Of a stretch of 64,000 bases of DNA, positions 9,961-20,723 are shown piece after piece. The notes under the pieces are model-generated. The model saw nothing but the letters and a program-made list of their open reading frames with translations. It ran no database searches and was not told the DNA's origin. Each line of letters opens with the position of its first letter. Position 1 is the first letter of the stretch. Source of the DNA: Cornus controversa (Eukaryota > Streptophyta > Magnoliopsida > Cornales > Cornaceae). Both the position numbers and the translations under genes were made by a program. The stretch is taken from the NCBI GenBank assembly GCA_026545225.1, contig CM048852.1, positions 14,170,146-14,234,145 of the forward strand. The letters run 5' to 3'.

Positions 9961-10669
9961 TTGTCTAAAAAAAATTGCAAAAAAAAAAAGAAAAAAGAAT
10001 GTGACATACATAACCAATACATTTATACACATATATAGTCTAAGAGAGAGGTTTTGGATTTAGAAATCAATCTTGGACATTTTGGTATTAAATAATTTAC
10101 AAAAATTACTTCAACATTTATAAAAATTATATATATACATGTTTCTTTTCTTTTGTTCTTTCTTTTATTTATAAAAATTAGGGTTAAATATAATGATATT
10201 TCTTAAAATTTGACCTAATTATATTTAGATTAAACTTTTTAAAAACTGTACACTGTATTCTTCCGAAGTTTACACACTTTTATTATTACCCCCTCCATCC
10301 AAAAAAAATGCAAAATATGACCAAAATGTCCTCTGTCAATGTAAAATGACTTTTTAACCTTTACAATAACATTTATTTACAAAAATGCATAAATTTTTAG
10401 GACAAAATTATCCTTCTATCAAAAATGGGACTTTCATGTACTGGTTTTGAGAGAGAGAGAGAGTAGGAGTTTAGATCTGGGTTTGCAGATAGGGTTCTTC
10501 CATTCATGATGTATGATTGACTTACGAAGCTCATAAACACGGACTAACAGAGTTGTGTACAGAGAGAAATGTCGAGACATAGTGTAGTGAGAGAAAATTT
10601 CTCATCTCTCAGCTTCTGCTACCCTGCCTATCTGGTCTAGGGTTTTCCAGGCTCAATCAGTTCGCAACA

Positions 10670-10814
10670 ATGGCGGAGATAGGGAAGACGAAACTCAATT
10701 TGGAATGGTTAGCAGCCAGATCCACTGAGGTCAATCTCACCAAATTTTAGCTCACCACCACTCACCCTCCCTCTGGGCCAAATTCGCCTTGGATGGAGGC
10801 TGTTGTCCCGGAAC
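10670..10814 (+). pseudogene. Endo-beta-mannosidase exon 1 relic (GH2 family)
   Basis: The ATG at 10670-10672 opens a frame reading MAEIGKTKLNLEWLAARSTE, then TTTHPPSGPNSPWMEAVVP, ending at a GT splice-donor-like site near 10815. This matches the N-terminus of plant mannosylglycoprotein endo-beta-mannosidases, which cleave the Man-beta-1,4-GlcNAc link of N-glycans. An in-frame TAG at 10748-10750 breaks it, and no later exons follow: the next kilobase is unrecognised sequence and then a TRIM. The preceding 150 bp looks like a 5' UTR of that gene. The start is chosen by family similarity. Confidence 0.65.
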
Positions 10815-11176
10815 GTAATTCTCATATCATTCGATTTCTTCTGCATATATATGTGTTGTATAGATTTGTTTCCTGAAAATAAAATTTGAAATAGTAGTAT
10901 TCTTGTTATTTTTTTCTGTTAAAGGGTTGTCTTATGGGATCGTTTGTGAGAGTGACCGTACCTGCAAGGATAACGAAGATGGAGAGGATAGACAAAGTGA
11001 TGATCACTGTCAAAGCTCTAGTGAAGACGATTGGTGTTTGATTGACTGTTGTGAATCCAATTGGGGAAAATGTTAGTTTGGTTGCAATTGAATCGGGTAC
11101 TATGTGTTTGTCTTTGTGAAGCAGCCATGGTGAAACCAGAGAGTACTGAGAAACCCCATTTGGGCAATATTCAACG
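10815..11176. other. No recognised gene
   Basis: This sequence follows the mannosidase exon. A minus-strand frame here encodes a hydrophobic stretch (TVIITLSILSIFVILAGTV) resembling a transmembrane helix, but it merges into repeat and TRIM sequence. I cannot assign it. Confidence 0.3.
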
Positions 11177-11178
11177 TG

Positions 11179-11228
<50 letters not shown>
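11177..11228. repeat. (TA)n(TG)n microsatellite, insertion site of the composite TRIM
   Basis: A TA run passes into about 15 TG units and is cut by the TRIM. The TG-rich sequence resumes at 12298 (GTGTGTG), showing that the element inserted into the microsatellite. Confidence 0.85.
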
Positions 11229-11234
<6 letters not shown>

Positions 11235-12297
11235 GACCTTGGTTGTGTGGAAGAGGTGTGTTTGTCCCCTCTTGTCCCCAAGGGTGCCCAATCCCACATC
11301 GCCTGGGTGTGGAAAGAGGATGTGCTATATATGTGGTGTGCTCTCTCCAAATGGTATGAGGCCTTTTGGGGTAAAACCCAAGAGCAAAACCGTGCGAGCT
11401 GAGCCCAAAGCGGACAATATCATACCATGTGGTGGAGCGGGCTGTTACAGATGGTATCAGAGCCTGACCTAGCCAGAAGTGTGCCGACGAGGACGTCGGG
11501 CCTCCAAGGGGGGTGGATTGTAAAGACCTTGGTTGTGTGGAAGAGGTGTGTTTGTCCCCTCTTATCCCCAAGGGTGCCCAATCCCACATCGCCTGGGTGT
11601 GGAAAGAGGATGTGCTATATATGTGGTGTGCTCTCTCCAAATGGTATGAGGCCTTTTGGGGTAAAACCCAAGAGCAAAACCGTGCGGGCTGAGCCCAAAG
11701 CGGACAATATCATACCATGTGAGGTGTGTTTGTCCCCTCTTGTCCCCAAGGGTGCCCAATCCCACATCGCCTGGGTGTGGAAAGAAGATGTGCTATATAT
11801 GTGGTGTGCTCTCTCCAAATGGTATGAGGCCTTTTGGGGTAAAACCCAAGAGCAAAACTGTGCGGGCTGAGCCCAAAGCGGCCAATATCATACCATGTGG
11901 TGGAGCGGGCTGTTACAAATGGTATCAGAGCCTGACCCAGCCGGAAGTGTGCCGACGGGGACGTCGGGCCTCCTAGGGGGGTGGATTGTGGTGACCCTTG
12001 TGGGCGGGTGTGATGTGGGCGGGTGCGAGACACTGGGTGAGCTACCACACTGGCAGGCTACAGGGTGCTCAATCCCACATCGCCTGGGTGTGGAATGGGG
12101 AAGTATTATATGTATGTTTATCACCCTTCTATGACACAACGGGTTTTAAAGCCGTGATGGTTGTGAACCCACCAGAACTCCATAATTAAGCGTGCTTAGC
12201 TTGGAGTAGTACCAGGATGGGTGACCCCCTGGGAAGTCTCTAGTCCGGGGGAACCAAAAGCAGACAATATTGTGTCGGGATAAGGTGGGGCGTTACA
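11229..12297 (+). mobile_element. Composite multi-LTR TRIM retrotransposon ending in a 5S-bearing LTR
   Basis: In order: LTR1 11229-11449 (TGTAAAGACC...GCTGTTACA); internal domain 11450-11518 with TGGTATCAGAGCC at 11452-11464 and purine tract AAGGGGGGTGGA; LTR2 from 11519, cut at about 11720; a fused partial LTR3 to 11917; a second internal domain with the primer site at 11920-11932; and LTR4 11987-12297, which starts TGTGGTGACCC and ends GGGCGTTACA. GTGTG flanks both ends (11224-11228, 12298-12302); it lies in a TG repeat so is weak on its own, but the repeat resumes beyond. There is no coding capacity. It is the only copy here with more than two LTRs. Confidence 0.75.
12165..12238 (+). repeat. 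5S rRNA-derived block inside the last TRIM LTR (Cassandra type)
   Basis: CCAGAACTCC, TTAAGCGTGCTTAG and AGGATGGGTGACCCCCTGGG match the central and 3' part of plant 5S rRNA, including the regions that serve as the internal Pol III A and C boxes. Cassandra TRIM elements carry such 5S sequences in their LTRs. The 5' third of 5S rRNA is replaced by sequence of the type GGGTTTTAAAGCCGTGATGG, so this is not a functional rRNA gene. It is read in the same direction as the LTR. Confidence 0.8.
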
Positions 12298-12429
12298 GTG
12301 TGTGTTGTACATACCTCTACAAATTTAAATGTTTCTTCAAATTCATATAGTATTTAGCCACCAATTTCTTCGTCGGCCAATTGGTATGCTGGGAGTTTTA
12401 CTGGGGTTACTACTCTTTGGCTTCCGCGG

Positions 12430-12630
12430 TGACGCAATTGGTAGGGGTGATAATTCGTGTTCGGATCGTGTCGAGACAGGAATATTCTAATAAATGGGAC
12501 AATTCGAATACGATACGATTAGTAATCGTGTCAGATAAGTTCAACACGAACACAATTTACTTATTAAACGGGTGACATGACACAATCCGTGTAACTCGTT
12601 TAATAAGTGGGTCGTGTTGGATTTGACTGG
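12430..12630. mobile_element. TIR element fragment with repeated GTGTCG-type motifs
   Basis: It starts TAGGGGTGATAATTCGTG and continues with AACACGAACACAATTTAC and GGGTCGTGTTGG, a pattern common in plant hAT-like repeats. A matching right end was not found. Confidence 0.35.
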
Positions 12631-12654
12631 TCAAGAAAATGGGTATCCATCTTG

Positions 12655-12705
12655 TAATGGAGGAGGACGAGGACCAAGCTGAGACCACGAAGGAGCAAGG
12701 TGAGT
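12655..12705 (+). pseudogene. Exon fragment with splice donor, shared with the NB-ARC pseudogene
   Basis: GTAATGGAGGAGGACGAGG through GGAGCAAG, then GTGAGTAG, encodes VMEEDEDQAETTKEQ before a canonical donor. Almost the same sequence forms the 3' end of the NB-ARC fragment at 21570-21617. The parent gene is not recognised. It marks an exon copied to two places. Confidence 0.55.
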
Positions 12706-13450
12706 AGATCCATTTGTATCAGGTTTTATTAAGTTGTTTTAGTTTCATTATGTAATCATGGGATTAAATCTTAGAATCCACATGATGTAACTTAATGGTC
12801 TGGTTATATGGGATTCAATATGTTGTATGCGTTCCATGACCTTACTTTTGGCATTGTTTTGGGAATACATTAATTAGTGGTTGTTACATAATCAATTAGT
12901 GCCATAGAGAGAGAATACATTAAATCTGTTATTTCAGGATCCTCTATTTGGTGGCTGTTACATAATCATTCTGTATAGGTTCCCATCGGATTGAAAGTGA
13001 AGGTCAAAACAATTGGGAATACCCGGTATGAAATTTGGTTTCTTATATTGGCACCATTAGATTCATACTTTAGGCACATACTATATGGACATTAATCCAA
13101 GAAATTCATTTCAAATTTGTGCACTTTTACTTCTTAATGCGATACCAGCATCACATTTTTTTATATTCTGTTATGTTGGGATTATAATATATACTAGCAT
13201 TGATATATATATATATATATATATCAATCAAATTTTCATCCTACCCAAAAGTACATCTGTATCAGGTTTATTATATTGTTTTACTTTCTAAAATTAAATT
13301 CTTACATTATCAAAATTGCAGTTAGCTTCTCATTTTCTCATGACTCAAGTTAAGAAAAATCTGAGAACCAAAATTTTTTTTTTCTTCTTCTCTCCTCCAA
13401 ATGGAAAAATGGTTTGGTGGCATTTGCAATTGTTCCCCGATTAGGAAGAC
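12706..13450. repeat. Segment duplicated at 58.73-59.64 kb
   Basis: Three blocks align in order with 58911-59030, 59364-59485 and 59590-59630, for example ATGTAACTTAATGGTCTGG and TTGGTGGCATTTGCAATTG. The part at 13112-13168 (TTACTTCTTAATGCGATACC) matches the region next to the plant-mobile-domain relic at 28.0 kb. A TA microsatellite lies at 13199-13223. I see no coding frame. Confidence 0.6.
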
Positions 13451-13503
13451 AGTAGAGTCAAGTTCTCAAGTTCTCAAGTTCTACTTCTACAAGAAGCTCA
13501 AGG

Positions 13504-14156
13504 CAGGGCCGGTCCTAAGATTCCAAAATTTTTGAGAGGCCCTAGGCGAACTTTCAAATGAGACGATAAACAAATAAAATATATTAATATTGAAAAAAAA
13601 ACTCTAGTCTTGTTGCTTTATAAATTGCACAATCTAGTTCACATAAAAAAAATTAAAAGAAAATATTCACAATCTTCAAATGAAAGTCTTCGGTGAATGG
13701 TGGATCACAATCTCCAAATGAAAGTCATTGCGTTGCTTGCAGGCTGCTACTCATCGTGAAGATAGAAGAAGAAAAGGAAATGAGATCTGACAAAGACGAA
13801 AAGAGAAAAAACCTAAACCTACGATCAATAGTTAGTACTAATTGTTTTTTAAAAGACTATTGGGTTTAGTTAATAATTATTATTATTATTTTTAAATGAG
13901 GCACAGACCAATGTATTGGACTATTGGGTTTGGCTAATAATTATTGTTTTTTAAATGAGGCCCACTTGACTATTAGTTATTAAATTTTGGTCCAAATGTC
14001 TTGTAGTATTGGGCTATTAGTTATTAATTTTTTATTTTTAAATGACATTCAGTAGTGATATCGGACGTAATAAAAATTAGGGACCCTCAAAAAATTAGAA
14101 AAATTGGGAGCCCTAGGCGAGACCGCCTAGGCCGCCTAGACCCCGGACTAGCCCTG
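13504..14156. mobile_element. hAT-like non-autonomous TIR transposon, copy B
   Basis: The ends CAGGGCCGGTCCTAAG and, inverted, CAGGGCTAGTCCGGGG lie between GCTCAAGG (13496-13503) and GCTCAAGC (14157-14164). It is the paralogue of copy A at 2534-3247, with a deletion near its left end. The ends are better kept than in copy A and support the hAT assignment. Confidence 0.65.
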
Positions 14157-14882
14157 GCTCAAGCGATGGGTTGGAACTTAGCCCGGTGAAAAGGCTTGGG
14201 ATTAGGGAATTTGTAACTATATGCTATTCATACCCTTGAGATTTGCCTTATAGGAGTAGATACTTTCCATGCTATGAAGCACTGATATTTATTAGGGAGC
14301 CTTATATTGATACTGATATTTCTCAAATTTTATTGATATCGTTCATGGTTACTTATTCCTACTCATAAACTTTGTGATGTCTTTTACATAGTGTACTTTT
14401 CTCAAGGACATGGGTATCGTGCCCCCTAAGTTTTTATATTTGATTTTGAGGATATCTTTCTTCTCTGGTTGCAATCAAACTACTGAAGCTTCTGAGGCTT
14501 TCATCATGATTTGGGTGTGAATGTCGTAAAACGAATAATACTTTTGTTTTGATTCTCAATTTTTGTGGGCCTCCCTGAAGAAAATCAATTGCGTGATGAA
14601 AGGCCTTCTCTTTTGTCATTTTCTTTTTGACTTCCATTCAACATTCATGTTATTCCGGTTGATTAGAATCCAAAGAGTTAAATATATATATATATATATA
14701 TATTGAAAGGTTTAAAAGAATAATATTGAAGAGCTAAAATTGAAGTTAATCCGTGAATTATTATTATTTTTGGATTAGTAACGAAGAGATATAAATTTAA
14801 AAAACAAAATATATTTGTTTCAGACAAATGTTGAATAACTCTACACATGCTCTCCATGTTAGTTGAAATGGTATAAATTTAA
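14157..14882. repeat. Duplicate of 3248-3578 joined to 4521-4934
   Basis: Nearly identical to copy A apart from the missing 942-bp block (3579-4520). It contains a shorter TA run. I see no gene. Confidence 0.7.
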
Positions 14883-15829
14883 GGGTAAATTACCGTCACC
14901 TCCCTCAAGATTTTCTTTTATTATCCATAAATTAAAATTTTCAAAATACGGTGGTCAAACACTCTTGAGATTTGATTGACTTAACTCTGACATCTCATGT
15001 CATGAATTCACCGTTAGCATCGTTAAAGTCTGGTCAAACAAAAACTCTAAATCCCCAAACTACCCTCATGTGCATCATATTTACAAAATTATCCATCTTC
15101 TCTCTCACTCTCTCTGTACCAGATAAAGCATTTACAAAGTAAAAGAACAATGAAACACCACCATGTTCGACCATCATTTTTGGCCACAACATGTCCCACC
15201 ATCAACACATCCGAACCATTACTAAGCCACCAACTGAAGGACCACTGTCAATATTAAAGACCACAGTGGACCTGAGCTCCATTCAACTCCACATGCCAAA
15301 AATCCGAGAAGACCCAGAACCACCGTGAACCACCATGCACGGCACCACCTCAAAAGCTCACTGAACCACCATATTCTCCGTCAACCAAAAAAGCACTGCC
15401 GAGCCTCACCGTGTGATGCACAGGCCACGCCGGAACTACCACCCATGGCCTCTATCATATCCAACCAAGCTTCTCTCCATCGTCTGAAATACACACATGC
15501 TGGAGCACCTCAAATTTGGCCAACAACCTCATGCGGAACTCCATTGAAGTTCACCATCAACCATGAACCGAGAAGACCTGTAACAGCTCGCTCCACCTGA
15601 TGGTATGATATTGTTTACTTTGGGCTTAAGCACGCATGATTTTTCTCTTGGATTTTATCCCAAAAGGCCTCATACCATTTGGAGAGAACATACTACATAT
15701 AAGTACATCCCCTTCTCCACATTCAGCGCGATGTTGGATTGAGCACCTTGTACCCTGTCTGTGTAGTAGCTCACCCAATCTCCCTTCCTGCACCCGCCCA
15801 CATCACACTCGCCCACAAGGGTTACTACA
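14883..15829. mobile_element. Truncated MULE copy with a TRIM remnant
   Basis: The left end GGGTAAATTACCGTCACC and the interior match the MULE at 4935-6670, including the stretch with CACCACCATGTTCGACC. The right end is missing: the copy stops after the left TRIM LTR at 15829, so the TRIM internal domain, second LTR and MULE right end were lost. Confidence 0.65.
15579..15829 (-). repeat. Single TRIM LTR (remnant)
   Basis: It starts TGTAACAGCTCGCTCC and ends GGTTACTACA, equivalent to 5633-5882, and is preceded by the same AGACC. No AGACC follows; instead ATCCATCC resembles the start of a TRIM internal domain. This is a truncated element rather than a recombination solo LTR. Confidence 0.7.
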
Positions 15830-15889
15830 ATCCATCCATTATTATATAAAAGACTCAGATGTATAAATGTTGTCTCATTTCATACAATC

Positions 15890-16310
15890 TCATAATGCCT
15901 CACCCTTTCTCTCTCTAAATGATCTCTCTTTCTCTCTCCTCATGCGTACCGCCGCCCCACCCTTTCTCTCTCTAAAATTTCTCTCTCTAAATTATCATTC
16001 TCTCTCTCTAAATTATTGCGCTCTCTCTCTCTCTCTATTCTCTCTCATGATCCCTCTCTTTATCTTCACCTCTCTAAATTCTCTTTCTCTCTCTCATCTG
16101 TACATACTGCCTCACCCTTTCTAAAAGTTTAATGTAATTTCTACAAGATTAAAAACAAATTATTAAAAAATTAATTATTTCAAAATATAAATATATAATA
16201 AATGAAAATTAAAAAAAATGAAGTTGAAAACTAAAGGATGATCATATTTTGAGATATATATATATATGTATATATCTATATCTATATATATATATAATAT
16301 TTTAAACAAA
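15890..16310. repeat. (CT)n-rich and then (TA)n-rich low-complexity region
   Basis: CTCTCT runs alternate with AAATT to about 16110, then AT-rich sequence with TATATA tracts near 16255-16295. No gene. Confidence 0.7.
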
Positions 16311-16639
16311 AAATTACATAAAAAAATAAAATTAAAATTTGAATTCGAGTTGGACTCGAGTTATTAACACCTTAATTAAAGTCCAATTCTAATTATCTTC
16401 GAGTTATAAGTTTTTCATCCAAAACTCAACCATACGTATAGTAACAGTTACCCAAACTCTTTTAATATTGGTATTGAACTCGAGTATTTAATGATGGAAA
16501 AAGTAAAGAATACTCAGAAGGTCAAGAAACCAGATGCCCCTTTTCTGGACTCTTTTATTCTAATACTTTAGAACAGATTTTCCTCTTTCCCCTCTTTCTA
16601 CGTGTGAAGATTGACCTAGTTGCCCAACTCGATCCATTG

Positions 16640-16745
16640 GGTTCGTCCACAATTCTCTGCTTTATTAATTTTGACTGGTTGACTCCAGATTGCTCGTGCC
16701 AGATGCTGATTGGTTCTTACTTTCTCCACGTGTCACATTTATGTT
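16640..16745 (+). promoter_or_regulatory. Possible promoter-like cluster of W-boxes and a G-box
   Basis: TTGACTGGTTGACTCC carries two closely spaced WRKY-type TTGACT sites, and CCACGTGTCAC just downstream contains a G-box core. These motifs are frequent in defence and stress promoters. The nearest plausible gene is the NB-ARC pseudogene 4 kb away, so the link is speculative and the motifs are short. Confidence 0.2.
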
Positions 16746-16959
16746 GGTGAAAACTTTTTCCTTCCATAGCCAACTAGAAGGCTTAGTTAGGAGTGATAAA
16801 ATTTGATATGCCAACACCACACGAAATTAGTAGATTGAAATTTGCAGTTTTGGTTGACCTTAATCAATGTCGTGTTCATGTTTTGAATCTCAATCCAATT
16901 ATATCGGTTTAATTAATCAAGTCATAATTGTTTAGATTCACCCTATAATTGTTTAGATT

Positions 16960-17725
16960 CACCCGATTATACGGTCGGGTCTTTTATACGGGTCGGGTCC
17001 TATAAATGAGTCGGACCCATATTCGGGTCCATATAATTTATGATATCTTAAAGTCCGCACAAAAATAAAAATAAAAAAGTCATCTTTAAAAGAACAAACA
17101 AAAATTTATTGACCCGATCATTTATGAAAATGTGTCGGGCTCTGTAAACAGGTGAAGTATTATAAACGGGTCGAATTTGACGGGTTTTTATACGAGTCGG
17201 ATTTGACCCAATTTAACTAATTTGTGTCACAAGTTTATTTATTAAATTTTTTAAAGCATAATTAATTAATGTCAAAAGAGTAGGGGTGTCCAAGTTTAAC
17301 AAAGTCGGTCACAAATTTCTAATCAGGTCGGGTTTGACCCGTTTGTTCAGATTAGATCGACCCGTTTTATCTGGACTTGGGGTGGTTTGACTAATCTGGG
17401 TCAAGTTAGCCCATTTATTTGGGTTTGTTTGACCAATCCGGTTGGGTTAGATCAAATGAGTTGGCGGGTTGACCCGACTTGTATTCTCATATTCAACTCG
17501 TTACAAAAAGGTTGAATATGAATCACAACCCATATTTGACCAGCCTATATTCAACTCGGTCCAAACCCAACCATTTTGCCATGTCGGGTCAAGTATGGGT
17601 TGACCCGACCAATATTCAACACGCCCATATTTGACCCGCTACAAAAGGGTTGAATATGGGTCACAACCCATATTCAACCCGCTCATATTCGATCCGATCC
17701 AAACCCGCCCAGTTTGCCACCCCTA
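16960..17725. mobile_element. hAT-like repeat rich in GGGTCGGGT / ACCCGACC motifs
   Basis: Within it, 17282-17725 starts TAGGGGTGTCCAAG and ends TTTGCCACCCCTA, giving inverted ends of about 12 bp. The interior is a field of degenerate GGGTTGA, TTGACCC and TATTCAACC motifs on both strands. The upstream 16960-17220 part is similar but lacks a defined end. No transposase and no confident target duplication. Confidence 0.4.
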
Positions 17726-19407
17726 AGTTCACACGACATAGTATATATTATTATTGGACTGAAAGATCTAATCAACAACTTGAATTAAAGTATTCACGTC
17801 CAGCTAAAAAGGTTTTGGTTTGATCAATAATGCTCACGACAATTTATCATCAACTTCCAAAAAAATTTCATTGAAAAGTCACACACAACTTCCTCCAAAG
17901 TAGAGCATGAACGAAATTGCTTAGAAAAAGACAAGCAGCTTGAATCAGGTTGCACGGGCCCGCTCAATATAGTAGGAGGTATAAGGCAAAAAATTCAAAA
18001 ATGACTTTTTTCATATTTACAAATATTGAAATCAAATATTAATAATAATTTTATCTCCAAATCATTCTTACCTTTTGAAATATTAATTAATTATTATTTT
18101 AATTCTTGAAGGTAAGTTTTTTATATTTCAGTAGATATAGCTCTAATAAATCTTTTTTGTGACATAGTTTAATTTAGGTTTTTTTATAGTATTGAAAAAA
18201 TAACAACTTAGACCAAATGGCTTGTAGGTTCCGCCTCAATGTAAGGCTAAAAAGTGTGTGAGTCCTCCAACGAGAAAAAAAATAAATTTTTTTTTTAACT
18301 TGTCCAATTTTTATTACTCCAACTAGTACTATAACATTGTACACAGTTAAAATAAATGGACTTATATAAGATGTTCCTCTTTCCTAAGGAGTATTAACAA
18401 ATTGTTAAGTGGAGCAGGATCCTCCAAGTTAAATCTCCTTTACATTATCATAAGTTAAATTAACGAGGCTTTGACACATGCAAGTTTTTACAAATTCACG
18501 GCTTATAACTAGCAAAATGAATTATTATAAATTTAAACCAAAATACGATGTCGTTTGAAGAGCAGTTTAAGTGACGTCATTATCTAACATTCCAGATCTA
18601 TTCCTTTTTTGTCAATTTTTTTCCTCTTTCTAAACGTTTCTCTATAAACATTCACTCTCAGTATTGGGTACGATTTGAGTCCGAGAGAGAAAAAAAGAGA
18701 AGATAGAGGCATCTGTGACCTTTTAATAAGAGACAATGGTGATGGTGTAACTGTAAATGCACGTACAGATTGATTGTTCCCATGCATTGCCTTGCAATAA
18801 AAAAATTTCACAAGTAGGTAAAAAAATTAGATAGACAGATCAAATAGATAAAATAAAATAAAATAAATTAGTAGACATATAGAGTTCAAATACTAGTTTC
18901 TCTTATCTTAAATTATAAATATTATTTGATTGGAAGAACTATATCAAAACTTGTTAACTCTCTCATGTTTGTTCCATTTTCTCGCGTCGTCCATTAGATT
19001 TATTCTTATAACTATAATTATGTATTTTAGATTTCTTTGATAATCATGTTATGTGACATGTTTGTAACCTTAGATTTAAAAAAATAATACGTGTGAACCG
19101 TATATTGTTTTAGCTTAAGATAATATAGAAAAGATTTAACTTAGAGAATTGTAGTCATTAATTTTTAATTTTTTATTTTTCAGCCACTTGTGGTAATGAA
19201 ATTCTCAAGAGGAAGATGTCTACTCGTTTCATTCGCTGAGTGCCTGCGATAGTATGATGCAACAATATTGAACGCTAATATTAAGGCTAGATTGGACATC
19301 CAAAAATGGGTGCTCACCAGATTGCACTATAAAGGCTAGATTGGATAAAGTTTTTATCAGGATAAAGTCTTTCTTGAGTGCCTAATTTGATCCCACCTAC
19401 ATCTTCA
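17726..19407. other. AT-rich non-coding region with a diverged copy of the 7.5-kb segment
   Basis: The stretch 17738-17850 is the third, diverged copy of the segment at 7525-7905. The rest shows no recognisable gene. A minus-strand frame at 18584-18811 resembles nothing I know, and I do not call it. Confidence 0.4.
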
Positions 19408-19744
19408 ACACCACACAGCATACACTATTATTGAACTGAAAGATCCAACCAACAACTAGCGTTAAAGTGTTCAGCTCAAAAAGTTTTTGCTTTGATCAAT
19501 AAGCTAGCCTCACGACAATTTACCATCAACTTCCTCACATGTACATTCATCCCCAAAGCAGAACACCAAGGGACACCCTCAATCTATTCACATTCACTCT
19601 CAACAAACAACAGGTACCATTTTAATTGGATATATGTTAGGCTTAGCCATCAGTTATTTAGCAAAGAGGGGAAAGAGATTTTGAAGTATCATAATCACAG
19701 AGTAATTTTCCATGTAGCCACGCAGGGTTACCCTTATTATTATT
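19408..19744. repeat. Dispersed duplicated segment, copy 2
   Basis: Nearly identical to 7525-7905 until TTACCCTTATTATTATTA, where a MITE intervenes. Homology resumes at 19918 (TTATTATTATTATAAC). Confidence 0.65.
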
Positions 19745-19918
19745 AGGGTAATACTACTCAGGCAGAATTCTTAGGCAGAATTCATAGACAGAAAGTTTTA
19801 TATCCATTTGATGCATGTGGTAAGCCCCACTACATACACTCAACACATGCATCCAATGCATGTAAGACTTTCTGCCTATGAATTCTGTTTAAGAATTCTG
19901 CCTGAGTAGCATTATCCT
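19745..19918. mobile_element. MITE with near-complete palindrome and paralogous empty site
   Basis: AGGGTAATACTACTCAGGC at the left matches, inverted, GCCTGAGTAGCATTATCCT at the right. The inverted repeat runs about 50 bp each side, so the 174-bp element can fold almost end to end. The empty site survives at about 7876-7892 in copy 1. The flanking TTATTATTA on both sides suggests a 9-bp target duplication (Mutator type), though the site is repetitive. Confidence 0.7.
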
Positions 19919-20220
19919 TATTATTATTATAACATAATTTTGGTAAATTACAATCACACTTTCTATCGTCTTATTTTACAAGGAAAGAAACTTTGCTTAT
20001 ACTGACAGAATAAACTCAAACGATTGTTATGCCTTTTGACTTTTTCAAATGACCCATTTAATCTTTAAAATGATATAAAAAATCCAAAATACCCAAACTT
20101 TATTTCTAAATTTTCTTTTTTATACCATCTTTAATTCCAAAATACCCTAACTTTAAAGCAGAAATGATTAAATTTACAATTTTGAGTATTGAAAGTTCAT
20201 TTTGATTTTATATTTAGCAG

Positions 20221-20256
<36 letters not shown>

Positions 20257-20723
20257 TAAGCTAAGCAATTCTATATAATGAATTCGTTTTTTTTTTTTTT
20301 TTTTTTCATTTGGGCTTTTATGAATTCTACATTTGAATACTATAGAACTAACAATGCAGAAGTAGCCTTTGGACACTATATTTGTTGTATTTCTAATATC
20401 TTTTGCCTCACTGTTAGTATGTGACTCCCTAGCTACTCGCACCACTTGCACATCACCATAATACTTATATAGAAATTTATATAAATGGTATCACGATTTG
20501 GGTTGTAAAGTTTCACCTCTTATTTTTATTGTTACAATATGGGTAGGAACATTTCAAAGATTTATTAATCTATTTTTAATATTTTTACTCACGAATTAAG
20601 CTGTTTATTATTATTTACCCATATATAGTTATAATTGACAGAACTATTCATTATAGTAACTTAAATTTTATTTCCCTTATTACTACAATCAAATTTTGTT
20701 TTAATGTGCTTTGTACTTGATAG
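19919..20723. other. AT-rich non-coding stretch before the NB-ARC pseudogene
   Basis: Contains a diverged copy of 7905-8160, a (TA)n run at 20225-20254 and a T-rich run near 20287-20308. No gene seen. The last bases (TTGTACTTGATAG) may be the intron end of the NB-ARC gene. Confidence 0.4.

Noticed and set aside
9660-10038. Ser/Leu-rich frames
   Set aside because: Translations of a CT microsatellite.
10906-11640. 244-codon minus-strand frame with a hydrophobic helix and a His-Thr repeat
   Set aside because: It crosses a TG microsatellite and two TRIM LTRs. Only its last 70 codons are outside repeats, and they match nothing I recognise.
11061-12189. Many overlapping 60-150 codon frames on both strands in the TRIM cluster
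   Set aside because: They repeat the same LTR translations in different frames. The sequence is explained by LTRs, primer sites and a 5S block, and TRIMs are non-coding.
12165-12238. Functional 5S rRNA gene
   Set aside because: Only the central and 3' parts of 5S rRNA are present, with many changes, and they lie inside an LTR that ends in TTACA. It is a Cassandra-type derivative.
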